This document shows positions 7,689 through 15,935 of a stretch of 38,489 nucleotides of DNA, piece by piece. A model generated the notes under the pieces. That model made no database searches, had not been told where the DNA came from, and saw only the letters and a list, made by a program, of their open reading frames with translations. Origin of the DNA: Bacillota bacterium. Its GTDB lineage: Bacteria > Bacillota > Clostridia > Christensenellales > Aristaeellaceae. Position 1 is the stretch's first letter. Every line of letters starts with the position of its first letter. The translations under genes were made by a program, and so were the position numbers. The stretch lies in assembly GCA_023435435.1 (NCBI GenBank), contig JAEYRW010000081.1:1-38489 (forward strand), given 5' to 3'.

Positions 7689-8531
7689 ATGGAAATTCGG
7701 CCTGAAATCGCGAAATCCATCCGCACGGGAGCATACATGACCAACTATCACGACGTGGGAACGGGCTTTCCCCTCGTCATGCTCCACGGTTCCGGTCCCG
7801 GCGTCTCCGCCTGGGCGAACTGGAACCGGCTGTTCCCCCTTTTGTCCGACGGCCACAGGATCGTCGCACCCGACCTGGTGGGCTTCGGCTACACGGACAG
7901 GCCCGAAGGCGCCGTCTACAACATGGCGGCCTGGACCCGGCAGATCGTCGATCTTCTCGACGCGCTGAAGATCGAGCAGGCGGACATCGTGGGCAACTCC
8001 TTCGGCGGCGCCCTGGCGCTGGAGCTGGCCGTGAAGCACCCCGGCCGCGTGCGCAAGATGGTGCTCATGGGCAGCATGGGCGTGACGTTTCCGCTGACCT
8101 ACGGCCTCGACCGGGTGTGGGGCTATGAACCCTCTTTGGAAAACATGCGGGAGCTCATCGACATCTTCGCCTACAACTTTGCCATGATGCCCCCCGAGCT
8201 GGCCCAGGGCCGGTACGAGGGCAGCGTGCAGCCCGGCTTCCAGGAGAGCTTTTCGGCCATGTTCCCCGCGCCGCGCCAGAACGGGGTGGAGGCGATGGCA
8301 CAGAACGAGATTTACTTAAAGGAAATCCGTCATCAGACGCTCATCGTCCACGGGCGGGAGGATCGCGTCATTCCCCTGGAAACGTCCCTCAAGCTCATCA
8401 GGATGCTCGAAAACGCCCAGCTTCACGTCTTCGGCAAGTGCGGCCACTGGACGCAGATTGAGCGCACCCGTGAATTCGCGGCGCTGGTGGATTCGTTCCT
8501 GGCCCTCGACCCGCCCTATGTGGCGAAGTGA
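7689..8531 (+). CDS. dmpD: 2-hydroxymuconic semialdehyde hydrolase (alpha/beta hydrolase)
   Basis: Hydrolyses the C-C bond of the meta ring-fission product of catechol, giving 2-hydroxypenta-2,4-dienoate and formate (or another acid from a substituted catechol). At 280 residues it matches DmpD/XylF along its whole length. It has the oxyanion motif HGSGPGVSAWANW, the nucleophile elbow GNSFGG (Ser104), HGREDRVIP with Asp225 and CGHWTQIE with His253, so the triad is intact. LMGSMGV and the lid segment QESFSAMFPAPRQNGV are also as in DmpD, which favours a muconic semialdehyde hydrolase over BphD or MhpC. AAGGAGTG lies seven bases before the ATG. The gene follows the regulator by 23 bases and precedes the hydratase by 7. 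Confidence 0.92.
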   Translation: MEIRPEIAKSIRTGAYMTNYHDVGTGFPLVMLHGSGPGVSAWANWNRLFPLLSDGHRIVAPDLVGFGYTDRPEGAVYNMAAWTRQIVDLLDALKIEQADIVGNSFGGALALELAVKHPGRVRKMVLMGSMGVTFPLTYGLDRVWGYEPSLENMRELIDIFAYNFAMMPPELAQGRYEGSVQPGFQESFSAMFPAPRQNGVEAMAQNEIYLKEIRHQTLIVHGREDRVIPLETSLKLIRMLENAQLHVFGKCGHWTQIERTREFAALVDSFLALDPPYVAK

Positions 8532-8538
8532 GGCGTTC

Positions 8539-9315
8539 ATGAACGAAAGAACCATCGAGTCAATCGCCGCACAACTCCATGAGGCAGGGCGCACCCGCAT
8601 CCCCACTTCCCCGCCCACGCAAGAACATCCGTCCATGACGGTGGACGACGCCTACGCCGTCCAGCTTCAAAACGTGCGCCGCATGCTGGAGGCGGGCGAG
8701 GCGATCTCGGGAAAAAAGATCGGACTCACATCCCCCGGCATCCAGAAGCAGCTTGGCGTCTCGGAACCGGACTACGGGCACTTGTTTCAAGACATGGAGT
8801 GCGAGGTGGACGTTCCCGCGGACGAACTCATTCAGCCCAAGATCGAGGCGGAGATCGCCTTCATCCTGCGCGAGGACCTCGCGGGCGGGAACGTGACGGC
8901 GGCGGACGTGCGAGCCGCGACCCAGTGCGTCGTGGGCGCGTTCGAGATTGTGGACAGCCGCGTCGCCGACTGGAAGATCAAGCTCCCCGACACGGTGGCG
9001 GACAACGCCTCCTCCGGGCGGTATGTGCTGGGCGATCGCTTCCTGCCCCTCGGGGACATGGACCTTTCCGCCGTGGAAATGACCATGCGCAGGGGAAACG
9101 AAGTCGTCGGCACCGGAACGGGGGCGGCGGTGATGGGCGATCCCTGCCGCTCGGTTGCCTGGCTGGCCAACTGCCTCCACCGCTATGGCGTCATTTTGAA
9201 AAAGGGCGAAGTCGTGCTCTCCGGTGCGTTCAGCGCCGCGCCCATGGCGCGCAAGGGCGACGAATTCGCGGCGGAATTCACGCATCTGGGCACCGTCCGG
9301 GCGCGCTTCCTCTAA
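8539..9315 (+). CDS. dmpE: 2-oxopent-4-enoate hydratase
   Basis: Adds water to 2-hydroxypenta-2,4-dienoate to give 4-hydroxy-2-oxovalerate, the step after the hydrolase. The 258-residue protein belongs to the fumarylacetoacetase-like hydratase family (DmpE, XylJ, MhpD). It has GKKIGLTS (58-65), the divalent-metal ligands in KIEAEIAF (Glu103, Glu105) and FEIVDSR (Glu136), WKIKLPDTVADNASSG, and LSGAFSAAPMA. I chose the ATG at 8539, seven bases after the hydrolase stop and preceded by GTGAGG; the frame is open further upstream into the hydrolase gene, where it has no conserved sequence. All residues I can check are conserved, so an active enzyme is expected. Confidence 0.92.
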   Translation: MNERTIESIAAQLHEAGRTRIPTSPPTQEHPSMTVDDAYAVQLQNVRRMLEAGEAISGKKIGLTSPGIQKQLGVSEPDYGHLFQDMECEVDVPADELIQPKIEAEIAFILREDLAGGNVTAADVRAATQCVVGAFEIVDSRVADWKIKLPDTVADNASSGRYVLGDRFLPLGDMDLSAVEMTMRRGNEVVGTGTGAAVMGDPCRSVAWLANCLHRYGVILKKGEVVLSGAFSAAPMARKGDEFAAEFTHLGTVRARFL

Positions 9316-9406
9316 ACGACCAGAAAGCCACACAAAACAGAATCATCGGAAAAATTCCGTCCGAGGGCGGGAGCGTGGTTTTTATACGCAAAAAGGAGTG
9401 ATTTGC

Positions 9407-10288
9407 TTGGAAAGGCTGAAAGTCGCGGTGATCGGACCGGGCAACATCGGCAGCGACCTGATGTTCAAGATTCTGCGCAGCAGGCATCTGGAGATGGCGC
9501 TGATGGCCGGCATCGTGGAGTCGGAGGGAATCCGGCGCGCGGCGTCCATGGGCATCCCCGTTTCCACGGAAGGGGTCAAGGCCGTGTGCGCGCATCCGGA
9601 AATCCGGCTCGCCTTCGACGCCACCAGCGCCACGGGGCACCTTGCGAACGCGCCGCTTCTGCGCGAAGCGGGCATTCGGGCCATCGATCTGACGCCGGCC
9701 GCCGTGGGTCCCTACTGCGTGCCGTCTGTCAATCTCGACCGGCTGCGGGAAGCGCCGGATATCAACATGGTTACCTGCGGCGGACAGGCGACGATCCCGC
9801 TCATTGCCGCGGTAAACCGCACCGCGGGCGTCGCTTACGCGGAGGTTGTGGCGGCGATCGCCTCCAAAAGCGCCGGACCGGGCACCCGCGCCAATATGGA
9901 CGAATTTACGGAAACCACCACCCGGGCCATCGAGGTGGTGGGCGGCGCGGCGCGGGGCAAGGCCATCATCGTCTTAAATCCCGCTGAACCCCCCATCCAC
10001 ATGACCGACACGGTGCTTTTGCGCGTGAAGGACACCTCCGTGCCGTTCGAAGAGATTCGGGATGCCATGCTGGCCGCCGCCGCGCAGGTGCAAACCTACG
10101 TGCCCGGCTATCGGCTCCGGGTGCCGCCCCGGATGGAGGGCGACAAGGTGTCCGTCATTGTGGAGGTGGAGGGTCAGGGCGACTTTTTGCCCAAGTACGC
10201 GGGCAACCTGGACATCATCAATGCCGCGGCCATCGCGGCGGCGGAGCAAATCGCGCGGGACGCGCTTGAGAAGGAGGCGATACGATGA
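9407..10288 (+). CDS. dmpF: Acetaldehyde dehydrogenase (acylating)
   Basis: Converts acetaldehyde, CoA and NAD+ into acetyl-CoA and NADH. In this pathway acetaldehyde is channelled from the aldolase partner. The 293-residue protein fits DmpF/MhpF: a Rossmann start KVAVIGPGNIGSDL, the catalytic Cys124 in MVTCGGQATIP, ASKSAGPGTRANMDEFTETT, and PGYRLRVPP. The start is a TTG preceded by AAGGAGTG at seven bases; no ATG in frame lies near it and the family begins here. A 91-base gap precedes it, the largest inside the operon, with a small CGGAA-AAA-TTCCG hairpin. Its end overlaps the aldolase start by four bases (ATGA), in line with the two forming a complex. Confidence 0.93.
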   Translation: MERLKVAVIGPGNIGSDLMFKILRSRHLEMALMAGIVESEGIRRAASMGIPVSTEGVKAVCAHPEIRLAFDATSATGHLANAPLLREAGIRAIDLTPAAVGPYCVPSVNLDRLREAPDINMVTCGGQATIPLIAAVNRTAGVAYAEVVAAIASKSAGPGTRANMDEFTETTTRAIEVVGGAARGKAIIVLNPAEPPIHMTDTVLLRVKDTSVPFEEIRDAMLAAAAQVQTYVPGYRLRVPPRMEGDKVSVIVEVEGQGDFLPKYAGNLDIINAAAIAAAEQIARDALEKEAIR

Positions 10289-11295
10289 GCGCGCGCCTGA
10301 CCATCATTGACACCACGCTCAGGGACGGAAGCCACGCGGTTCGCCACGCGTTTACCAGGGAGCAGGTGCGCGAAATCGCGTCGCGGCTGGACGCCTGCCA
10401 CGTGCCCATCATCGAGGTCTCCCATGGGGACGGTCTGGGCGGCTCCAGTTACACCTACGGCTTTTCCAAGGAGGAACCGCTGGACCTCATCGAGGCGGCA
10501 GCGGGGGCGATAAAGAGCGGCAGACTGGCGGTGCTGCTTCTGCCGGGCATCGGCACCATCCGCGACCTCAGGGAGGCCCGGGTGCGGGGCGCCCAGGTGG
10601 TGCGCGTGGCAACCCACGTCACCGAGGCGGACGTGAGCCAGGAGCACATCGTCGCGGCAAAGAGAATGGGAATGATGGCCGTGGGATTTCTGATGATGGT
10701 GCACATGCTGGACCCGGAGGGCATCGCCGCCCAGGCGAAAAAAATGGCGGAGTACGGCGCCGATTACATCAACCTCGCGGATTCGGCGGGCGCGCTGCTC
10801 CCGGAGGGCGTGAAGGCGCGGATCGAGGCGGTGCGCGCGGCGGTGGACATTCCCGTGGGCTTCCACGCCCACAACAATCTGGGGCTCGCCGTGGGGAATA
10901 CCCTCGCGGCGGTGGACGCGGGCGCGACCTATCTGGATGCCACGCTGCGCGGTCTGGGCGCGGGCGCGGGCAACACACAGATGGAGGTGCTTGCGGGCGC
11001 GCTGGAGAAAAAGGGCTTTGAAACGGGCCTTGACCTGACCGGACTCATCGACGCCGCCGAAGACGCGGTTCAGCCGCTGATGCTCCGCCCGCAGATCATC
11101 GACGGCGGTTCCCTGATGCTCGGCTACGCGGGCGTTTACTCGAGCTTCCTGCTGCACGTCTACGAGGCCGCCCGGAAGTATGAACTCGCTCCCCGGGCTA
11201 TCCTCCTGGAGGTCGGCCGGCGGAAGATGGTGGGCGGGCAGGAGGATCTCATCATCGACGTGGCCAATGACCTGAAAAATGGACGGCGCGCATGA
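10285..11295 (+). CDS. dmpG: 4-hydroxy-2-oxovalerate aldolase
   Basis: A class II aldolase that splits 4-hydroxy-2-oxovalerate into pyruvate and acetaldehyde and hands the acetaldehyde through a tunnel to DmpF. The 336 residues match DmpG: IDTTLRDGSHAVRH with the metal Asp14 and the catalytic His21, EVSHGDGLGGSS, LLLPGIGT, VRVATHVTEADVS, the metal-binding HAHNN, LGAGAGNTQ, the YAGVYSSFL region that lines the tunnel, and the C-terminal GHRRMVGGQED-like block (GRRKMVGGQEDLIIDVA). The gene starts four bases inside the dehydrogenase gene and its end overlaps the ferredoxin start by 17 bases. Confidence 0.94.
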   Translation: MSARLTIIDTTLRDGSHAVRHAFTREQVREIASRLDACHVPIIEVSHGDGLGGSSYTYGFSKEEPLDLIEAAAGAIKSGRLAVLLLPGIGTIRDLREARVRGAQVVRVATHVTEADVSQEHIVAAKRMGMMAVGFLMMVHMLDPEGIAAQAKKMAEYGADYINLADSAGALLPEGVKARIEAVRAAVDIPVGFHAHNNLGLAVGNTLAAVDAGATYLDATLRGLGAGAGNTQMEVLAGALEKKGFETGLDLTGLIDAAEDAVQPLMLRPQIIDGGSLMLGYAGVYSSFLLHVYEAARKYELAPRAILLEVGRRKMVGGQEDLIIDVANDLKNGRRA

Positions 11296-11587
11296 ACCCG
11301 GCGTGACCCGGCGGATCGCCCTCGCGGACGGGCGCGCCTTCCCCTGTCGGGAAGACGAGAGCGTGCTCGAGGCAATGCGCCGGGCGGGACTCGGACCGAA
11401 GGGCTGCTTTGGCGGCGGCTGCGGCGCGTGCAAAATGCGTGTTTTGTCAGGGGCGTACCAGGCGTTCAAGCGGATGAGCCGCGCTCACATAACGAAGGAA
11501 GACGAGAGGGAGGGCGCCGTGCTCATGTGCTGCATCAGGCCGCGCGGCGATCTGCTTCTGGAAGAAACGACGACAAACGGAAAATAA
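11279..11587 (+). CDS. xylT: XylT-like plant-type [2Fe-2S] ferredoxin
   Basis: A 102-residue ferredoxin with the plant-type cluster pattern: Cys43, Cys48 and Cys51 in GCFGGGCGACKMRVLSG (CX4CX2C) and a final Cys in VLMCCIRP. XylT-type ferredoxins sit beside catechol 2,3-dioxygenase genes and reduce the dioxygenase iron back to Fe(II) after oxidative inactivation. Here it is directly upstream of such a gene, so that role is likely. The start is not certain: the ATG at 11279 lies inside the aldolase gene without a good ribosome binding site, and a GTG at 11303 would give a shorter N-terminus that still covers the domain. The gap to the dioxygenase is 13 bases. Confidence 0.88.
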   Translation: MDGAHEPGVTRRIALADGRAFPCREDESVLEAMRRAGLGPKGCFGGGCGACKMRVLSGAYQAFKRMSRAHITKEDEREGAVLMCCIRPRGDLLLEETTTNGK

Positions 11588-11600
11588 GGAGGAAAGCGAA

Positions 11601-12527
11601 ATGGCACTCAATCAGACCCTGCGTCCCGGCCTCATTCAACTGCGCGTACTGGACCTTGACAAGACCCTCGACTTTTACAAGAACATACTGGGGCTGGACG
11701 AGGTATGCCGGACGGACGACGGCCGCGTCTGTCTCAAGACGTACGACGAATTTGACCACCACTCGGTAACGCTCCGGCTGGCGGACGAGGCGGGACTGGA
11801 CTCCGTCTCCTTTAAGGTGGATTCCCCCGAGACGCTGGAGCGCATGGCCAAGGAAACGGAGGCGTTCGGCTATCCGGTCACGGAGATTCCCCCGGAGAGC
11901 GATCAGCCCGGCTACGGGAAGCGCTACCGCTTCAAGATCTGCACCGGGCATACCTTTGAGATCTACAGCGAGGTGGCCTTGGCGGAAAAGGGCCCGGGTC
12001 TCAGAAACCCGGACATCTGGAACGAGCCGCCGCGCGGCATGGGCGTGATCCGGCTGGACCACTTCCTGCTCTACGGCCCCGGTATCGAGGAGGCGGAGCG
12101 CTTCTGCAAGGAAGTACTTAAGATGTACACCCCCGAAATCTGCAACCTGCCCGACGGAAAGCGCCTGGCGACGTGGATTACGGGCAACAACAAGCCCCAC
12201 GACCTCGCCTTTGTGGAGTATCCCAAGGCCGGGAAGATCCACCACGTGGGCTTCCTCCTTCAGGACTGGAACCATGTGGGCCAGGTGGCGGACCTCATCG
12301 CCATCAACCGGCTGAAAAAGGACATCGGCCCCACCCGGCACGCCATCACCCGCGGTCAGACCATCTACTTCTGGGAACCCTCGGGCAATCGCATCGAGGT
12401 GTACGCGGGCGGCTACACCGCTTCGCCGGACAATCCCCTGCGCGTCTGGGACGCCGATCATCTGGGCAGGGGGCTGTTCTATTACGAAGGGGAGGTCATC
12501 CCCAGCTTCCTCGAGATCGTGACCTGA
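11601..12527 (+). CDS. xylE: Catechol 2,3-dioxygenase (extradiol, XylE type)
   Basis: Cleaves catechol with O2 next to the hydroxyls to give 2-hydroxymuconic semialdehyde, using Fe(II). The 308-residue protein has two vicinal-oxygen-chelate modules, as in Pseudomonas XylE, which is about the same length. With an offset of one residue all landmarks are kept: iron ligands His154 (RLDHFLLYGP), His215 (IHHVGF) and Glu266 (GNRIEVYAGG), and the active-site residues His200, His247 (GPTRHAITRGQ) and Tyr256. I therefore expect full activity if O2 and iron are available. GGAGGAAAG lies before the ATG. It is the last gene of the operon and is followed by a strong terminator. No ring hydroxylase is nearby to supply catechol. 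Confidence 0.95.
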   Translation: MALNQTLRPGLIQLRVLDLDKTLDFYKNILGLDEVCRTDDGRVCLKTYDEFDHHSVTLRLADEAGLDSVSFKVDSPETLERMAKETEAFGYPVTEIPPESDQPGYGKRYRFKICTGHTFEIYSEVALAEKGPGLRNPDIWNEPPRGMGVIRLDHFLLYGPGIEEAERFCKEVLKMYTPEICNLPDGKRLATWITGNNKPHDLAFVEYPKAGKIHHVGFLLQDWNHVGQVADLIAINRLKKDIGPTRHAITRGQTIYFWEPSGNRIEVYAGGYTASPDNPLRVWDADHLGRGLFYYEGEVIPSFLEIVT

Positions 12528-12546
12528 CGAAAGCGCCGCAACGACC

Positions 12547-12576
12547 GATCTCCCGGCTTGTCCGGGAGATCTTTTC
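12547..12576 (+). terminator. Terminator of the catechol operon
   Basis: GATCTCCCGG (12547-12556) pairs perfectly with CCGGGAGATC (12562-12571) around a five-base loop, followed by TTTTC. It lies 19 bases after the dioxygenase stop codon. Confidence 0.9.
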
Positions 12577-12956
12577 ATGCGCGTGCGTTGATGGCACGCG
12601 ATTGTGGAGGACCCCGTCTTTCGGCGGATCGGCTTATTTTCGCTCAAGGAAAGCGCAAGCGGCGTTGAGATGATCCGACAGCAGCGGACTTTCCAAAAGC
12701 GCCGAAAGCGCGCGCCGCACCGATGTGAAGCGCGCCTTGCCGCAGGGCGATCCCGCGCAGTTCCTTGCGGCAGCCGACGCACAAAACCGGACGCTTGTCC
12801 TGAGAATATCGGCCCCGCCAAATCATAAAGTCTGCGCCGCCCGTTCAGCAGGCGTCGGAGCGGGTCAGTCCGCAGCCGCGCAGGTTCCCCGTTCAGGACC
12901 AAAACGCCTATTTAAACGCCGTGAAAAAGAAATAAGCCGAGGAACAAGACAATCCC
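12577..12956. other. Geneless gap between convergent genes
   Basis: About 380 GC-rich bases between the ends of the catechol operon and the YfhO-family gene. Frames on the minus strand stay open (for example one with a CVGCRK motif near 12780), but none has a recognisable domain or a supported start. It may be a degraded gene. I found no obvious terminator for the YfhO gene here. Confidence 0.45.
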
Positions 12957-15632
12957 TCATTGCTTCCCGCGTTTCCGTCGTTGGCGGATCGTCAGGAGGA
13001 AAGCCGCAACGCCAATCGCAAAAGCGATCATTCCCGCGGTTGCGCCGGGCGTATGGTATTTGAGTTCAATCTGATGCGTTCCCGGCGAGAGCGCCATCGC
13101 GGTGAACGCTGTGCCGGACGCGAACAGCTCCGTGGGCGTGCCGTCCACCCATGCCCGCCAACCCTTTGAATAGGGCAGACTGAGCACCAATATGCGATCC
13201 TCGGAAACAGTGCAGCGCCCCGTAATGCGGTTTGGACCAAACGCCACATCCTCCATGGGTTCGGCGCGAAGTTTCTGGAGGTACTCCCCCAGCGAGTCCA
13301 TCGGCTGGCAGATCAGACCGATGTCTTCTACCCGCGCCACAAACGCCTGGTTGAACGTGATTGTTACCTCGTGCTGGGAAGCTTGGGAATAGCCCAACTG
13401 AATGAGGAAATCCTCCTGTGCCGCATGCTGGTTGTGCGCGGGAGTTGAAAACGAAACAGAGTAATCCGCCGCGTCGCCCGACACCTCCCACTCCACCTTG
13501 TCGCCCTTATATTTCGTGAACCGAAGCCCCGTGAGTTCAAGGTATGTTTCGCTGTTGCCGGTTCCATCAAATTTCAGGCGAAGCCATCCGTTCTTTTCGG
13601 CAACGAGCTGACCGTCCGTCCATTCGACCCCTTCGCCGCACAGGATTTCATATTCGGGCCGGTTATCGTCATACTCCGGTATGATATGCTCAAATCGGGC
13701 ATCTTCCTTCGGCAATGTCGCGCCCTGAAGCAGCATCCACTGCTTTTCGACGGCGCTTGCCGCCTCATACTCGGTTTCCAGCGTGTATGAGCCGGTGGTG
13801 TAGCCAAACGGCAATGCTTGCTCGTTTTCATACAGTTCATTCGCGCCGTCCTGCGCAATCAGTTCGAATCCGTACGGAACGGGATAGCCCTTTGCCGTCT
13901 CTGACTTGCGCACAAAGTGGGTGACGGACCACAGTGACTCCAACGCGGCACGGCCGTTCAGACCGCGGAGAGCGTTCGACATGTAAATGGGAAGATCCAT
14001 TTCCGAAACGCTTTCGCATATGGCCGCGGAGAGCGTGCTGTTGTAGAAAACGGTGGACGAGACGCCCGTTGTCACGCTGTCGTTTTGATGCGTCAGCGCC
14101 TCCGGGTCCACATCCACGCGCACGAATGCGTCAGACTGCGTCAGCAACGCGTTGTTGAGAGGTGACGCCGCGTATACCTTGCGCAGTCTGGCGGGCGTCG
14201 TGTAGGTATCCGTCGTTACGCGCGGGATCAGCCACAGAGAACCCGTCATGACAACATTGCCCACCAGCACGACCGTCAGAAGCAGCGCGGCCACAGGCTT
14301 CGCATTGTGCCTCATTTGAAATTTGGGCCTGTGTATCCAGCGTATCACCGCCCAGGAAATGAAAAAGCCGGCTGCGACAAAACCGGGATACGCCGCCTTT
14401 TCAAGGACATCCAGAGTTATGCGGGAACGGTTTATGATGAGTTCCTCAGCAAACATGAATCCGAAGTAAAGAACCGCGAGGAAAGAAATAATATCAACGG
14501 CACGCCTTTGCGTCCGGGTCAGGTTCGTGAGAGATTTCAGTCCGGATATCCCAACGAATACGACGAGTGCCGACAGTCCGAACGTCCAGCGCGCCGTCGC
14601 ATAAGAAAAGCCGTTCATCAAATAATCCGTCACCGGCAGCAGCGTCATCACCAGACCGCAGCCGGCCAACGCAAGCCGCATGCCGCGCGCCTTGTCCCTG
14701 CGAAACAGGGCGATTGCAAAGCCCAGCCAAATGATTGCAGGCTGGCATGTGCCGCGCGAAAGACTGGAGAGCGCCTCGTTGGGCAGATTCAGATAGTATT
14801 TGAGTGATACTCCGGCGAACGGGCGAAGGTACAGCACCTCGCCAAAGCGTCCGCCGGTGAGAAATCCGATGCACGCCGGGGCAAACACGGGCGCCGCAAT
14901 GCACAGGCCAATCGCGAAGAACAGAAGACTTCTGCCGGCATTGAATGGCAGCGCGCGCAGAGGCGCGGTTTTCTCCAGGTCAAAATGGCGGATGAGCGCA
15001 AACAGGAACAGAAAGATGCAGCACATGTACAGATAATAATACCCACAGAGCGCCGTCCACGCCACCGAAAGAACAAACAGCACATGGGATTCACGCTTGA
15101 GAACCTGATCGATGCCAATCGTCAGCAAGGGCAATTGTATGAGCGGATTGATGAAAAACGGGTGCCGCAGCAAGCCCAGCGAAAATGCGAACGCGCCAAA
15201 GGCATAACAAATGGCCCCAACGGAGCCAAAGCGATCCAGCTTTCCAAATCTGTCCACGAGGAAAATCATGGCAAGGCCCGCCAGATAGACCCGGAAAAGA
15301 TTGATCGCCGTATAACTGATCAAGATATCCTTTGCGGGTAAAAGCCCATAGAGCAGGCAGAGCGGGTCTCCCATTCCATACCAGTTCAGCGCGTACAGAA
15401 TGTCGGAGCCGTATCCCATGGAAGGCGCATATGCCGCGATTGCCTCTCCGTGTAAAAGCGCGGAGAATGCGCCGCGCAGCCATTGCGCGTAATACCCCAT
15501 GAACGGTATATGCTGCGAGGTTCCATCGCCTGAATATACCAGCGTCTTGCCCGTCACAAGCAAGGGCAGGAGCAGCAGCAGCAAAACCGGAAAAAACAGC
15601 AGCGTATACCGCTTAATCGCTCGTCTCAACAT
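12957..15632 (-). CDS. yfhO: YfhO-family polytopic membrane protein
   Basis: An 891-residue integral membrane protein of the YfhO family, related to GT-C glycosyltransferases; in Bacillus subtilis YfhO is involved in lipoteichoic acid glycosylation. It starts with a very hydrophobic first helix (LLFFPVLLLLLLPLLV), followed by the family motif SGDGTSQHIPFMGYYAQWLR, which carries the acidic residue expected of GT-C enzymes in the first loop. About a dozen helices follow to residue 490, then an extracellular domain of about 350 residues rich in beta strands, and a last helix at the C-terminus before RQRRKRGKQ. I chose the ATG at 15632 (AGAGGG upstream); the open frame extends further but with hydrophilic, non-conserved sequence. 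It is a lone gene. Confidence 0.88.
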   Translation of the reverse strand: MLRRAIKRYTLLFFPVLLLLLLPLLVTGKTLVYSGDGTSQHIPFMGYYAQWLRGAFSALLHGEAIAAYAPSMGYGSDILYALNWYGMGDPLCLLYGLLPAKDILISYTAINLFRVYLAGLAMIFLVDRFGKLDRFGSVGAICYAFGAFAFSLGLLRHPFFINPLIQLPLLTIGIDQVLKRESHVLFVLSVAWTALCGYYYLYMCCIFLFLFALIRHFDLEKTAPLRALPFNAGRSLLFFAIGLCIAAPVFAPACIGFLTGGRFGEVLYLRPFAGVSLKYYLNLPNEALSSLSRGTCQPAIIWLGFAIALFRRDKARGMRLALAGCGLVMTLLPVTDYLMNGFSYATARWTFGLSALVVFVGISGLKSLTNLTRTQRRAVDIISFLAVLYFGFMFAEELIINRSRITLDVLEKAAYPGFVAAGFFISWAVIRWIHRPKFQMRHNAKPVAALLLTVVLVGNVVMTGSLWLIPRVTTDTYTTPARLRKVYAASPLNNALLTQSDAFVRVDVDPEALTHQNDSVTTGVSSTVFYNSTLSAAICESVSEMDLPIYMSNALRGLNGRAALESLWSVTHFVRKSETAKGYPVPYGFELIAQDGANELYENEQALPFGYTTGSYTLETEYEAASAVEKQWMLLQGATLPKEDARFEHIIPEYDDNRPEYEILCGEGVEWTDGQLVAEKNGWLRLKFDGTGNSETYLELTGLRFTKYKGDKVEWEVSGDAADYSVSFSTPAHNQHAAQEDFLIQLGYSQASQHEVTITFNQAFVARVEDIGLICQPMDSLGEYLQKLRAEPMEDVAFGPNRITGRCTVSEDRILVLSLPYSKGWRAWVDGTPTELFASGTAFTAMALSPGTHQIELKYHTPGATAGMIAFAIGVAAFLLTIRQRRKRGKQ

Positions 15633-15935
15633 GCGTTTCCCTCTTCCGGCGCGCACATTCCATGTACCTATAATATGACACGCCATCCGTGTGTTCCTGC
15701 TTTCGCGCTCCATTCTTAACAAAGCGGGCCAGCGCCGCGGGAGGATCGATCCATCTACGGGGCAAATGGCGGCAAGTCCGGCACCGGGCAACAGTTTTTT
15801 CGCCATTCACGCATCCGCCCGGGCACAAAATCCCCGCACGGACAAGCTGAGGCATTTTCTTTCGTGCAGCCGCGTGTTATAATATGGTAAAGCAAAGCTG
15901 GCCACCCGCAAAAAGGCGCCGGCGGAAGGGAGCGT

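Noticed and set aside
11535..12902. A 455-codon open frame on the minus strand across the dioxygenase gene
   Set aside because: It is antisense to a clearly conserved gene, has no ribosome binding site or domain, and reflects the high GC content.
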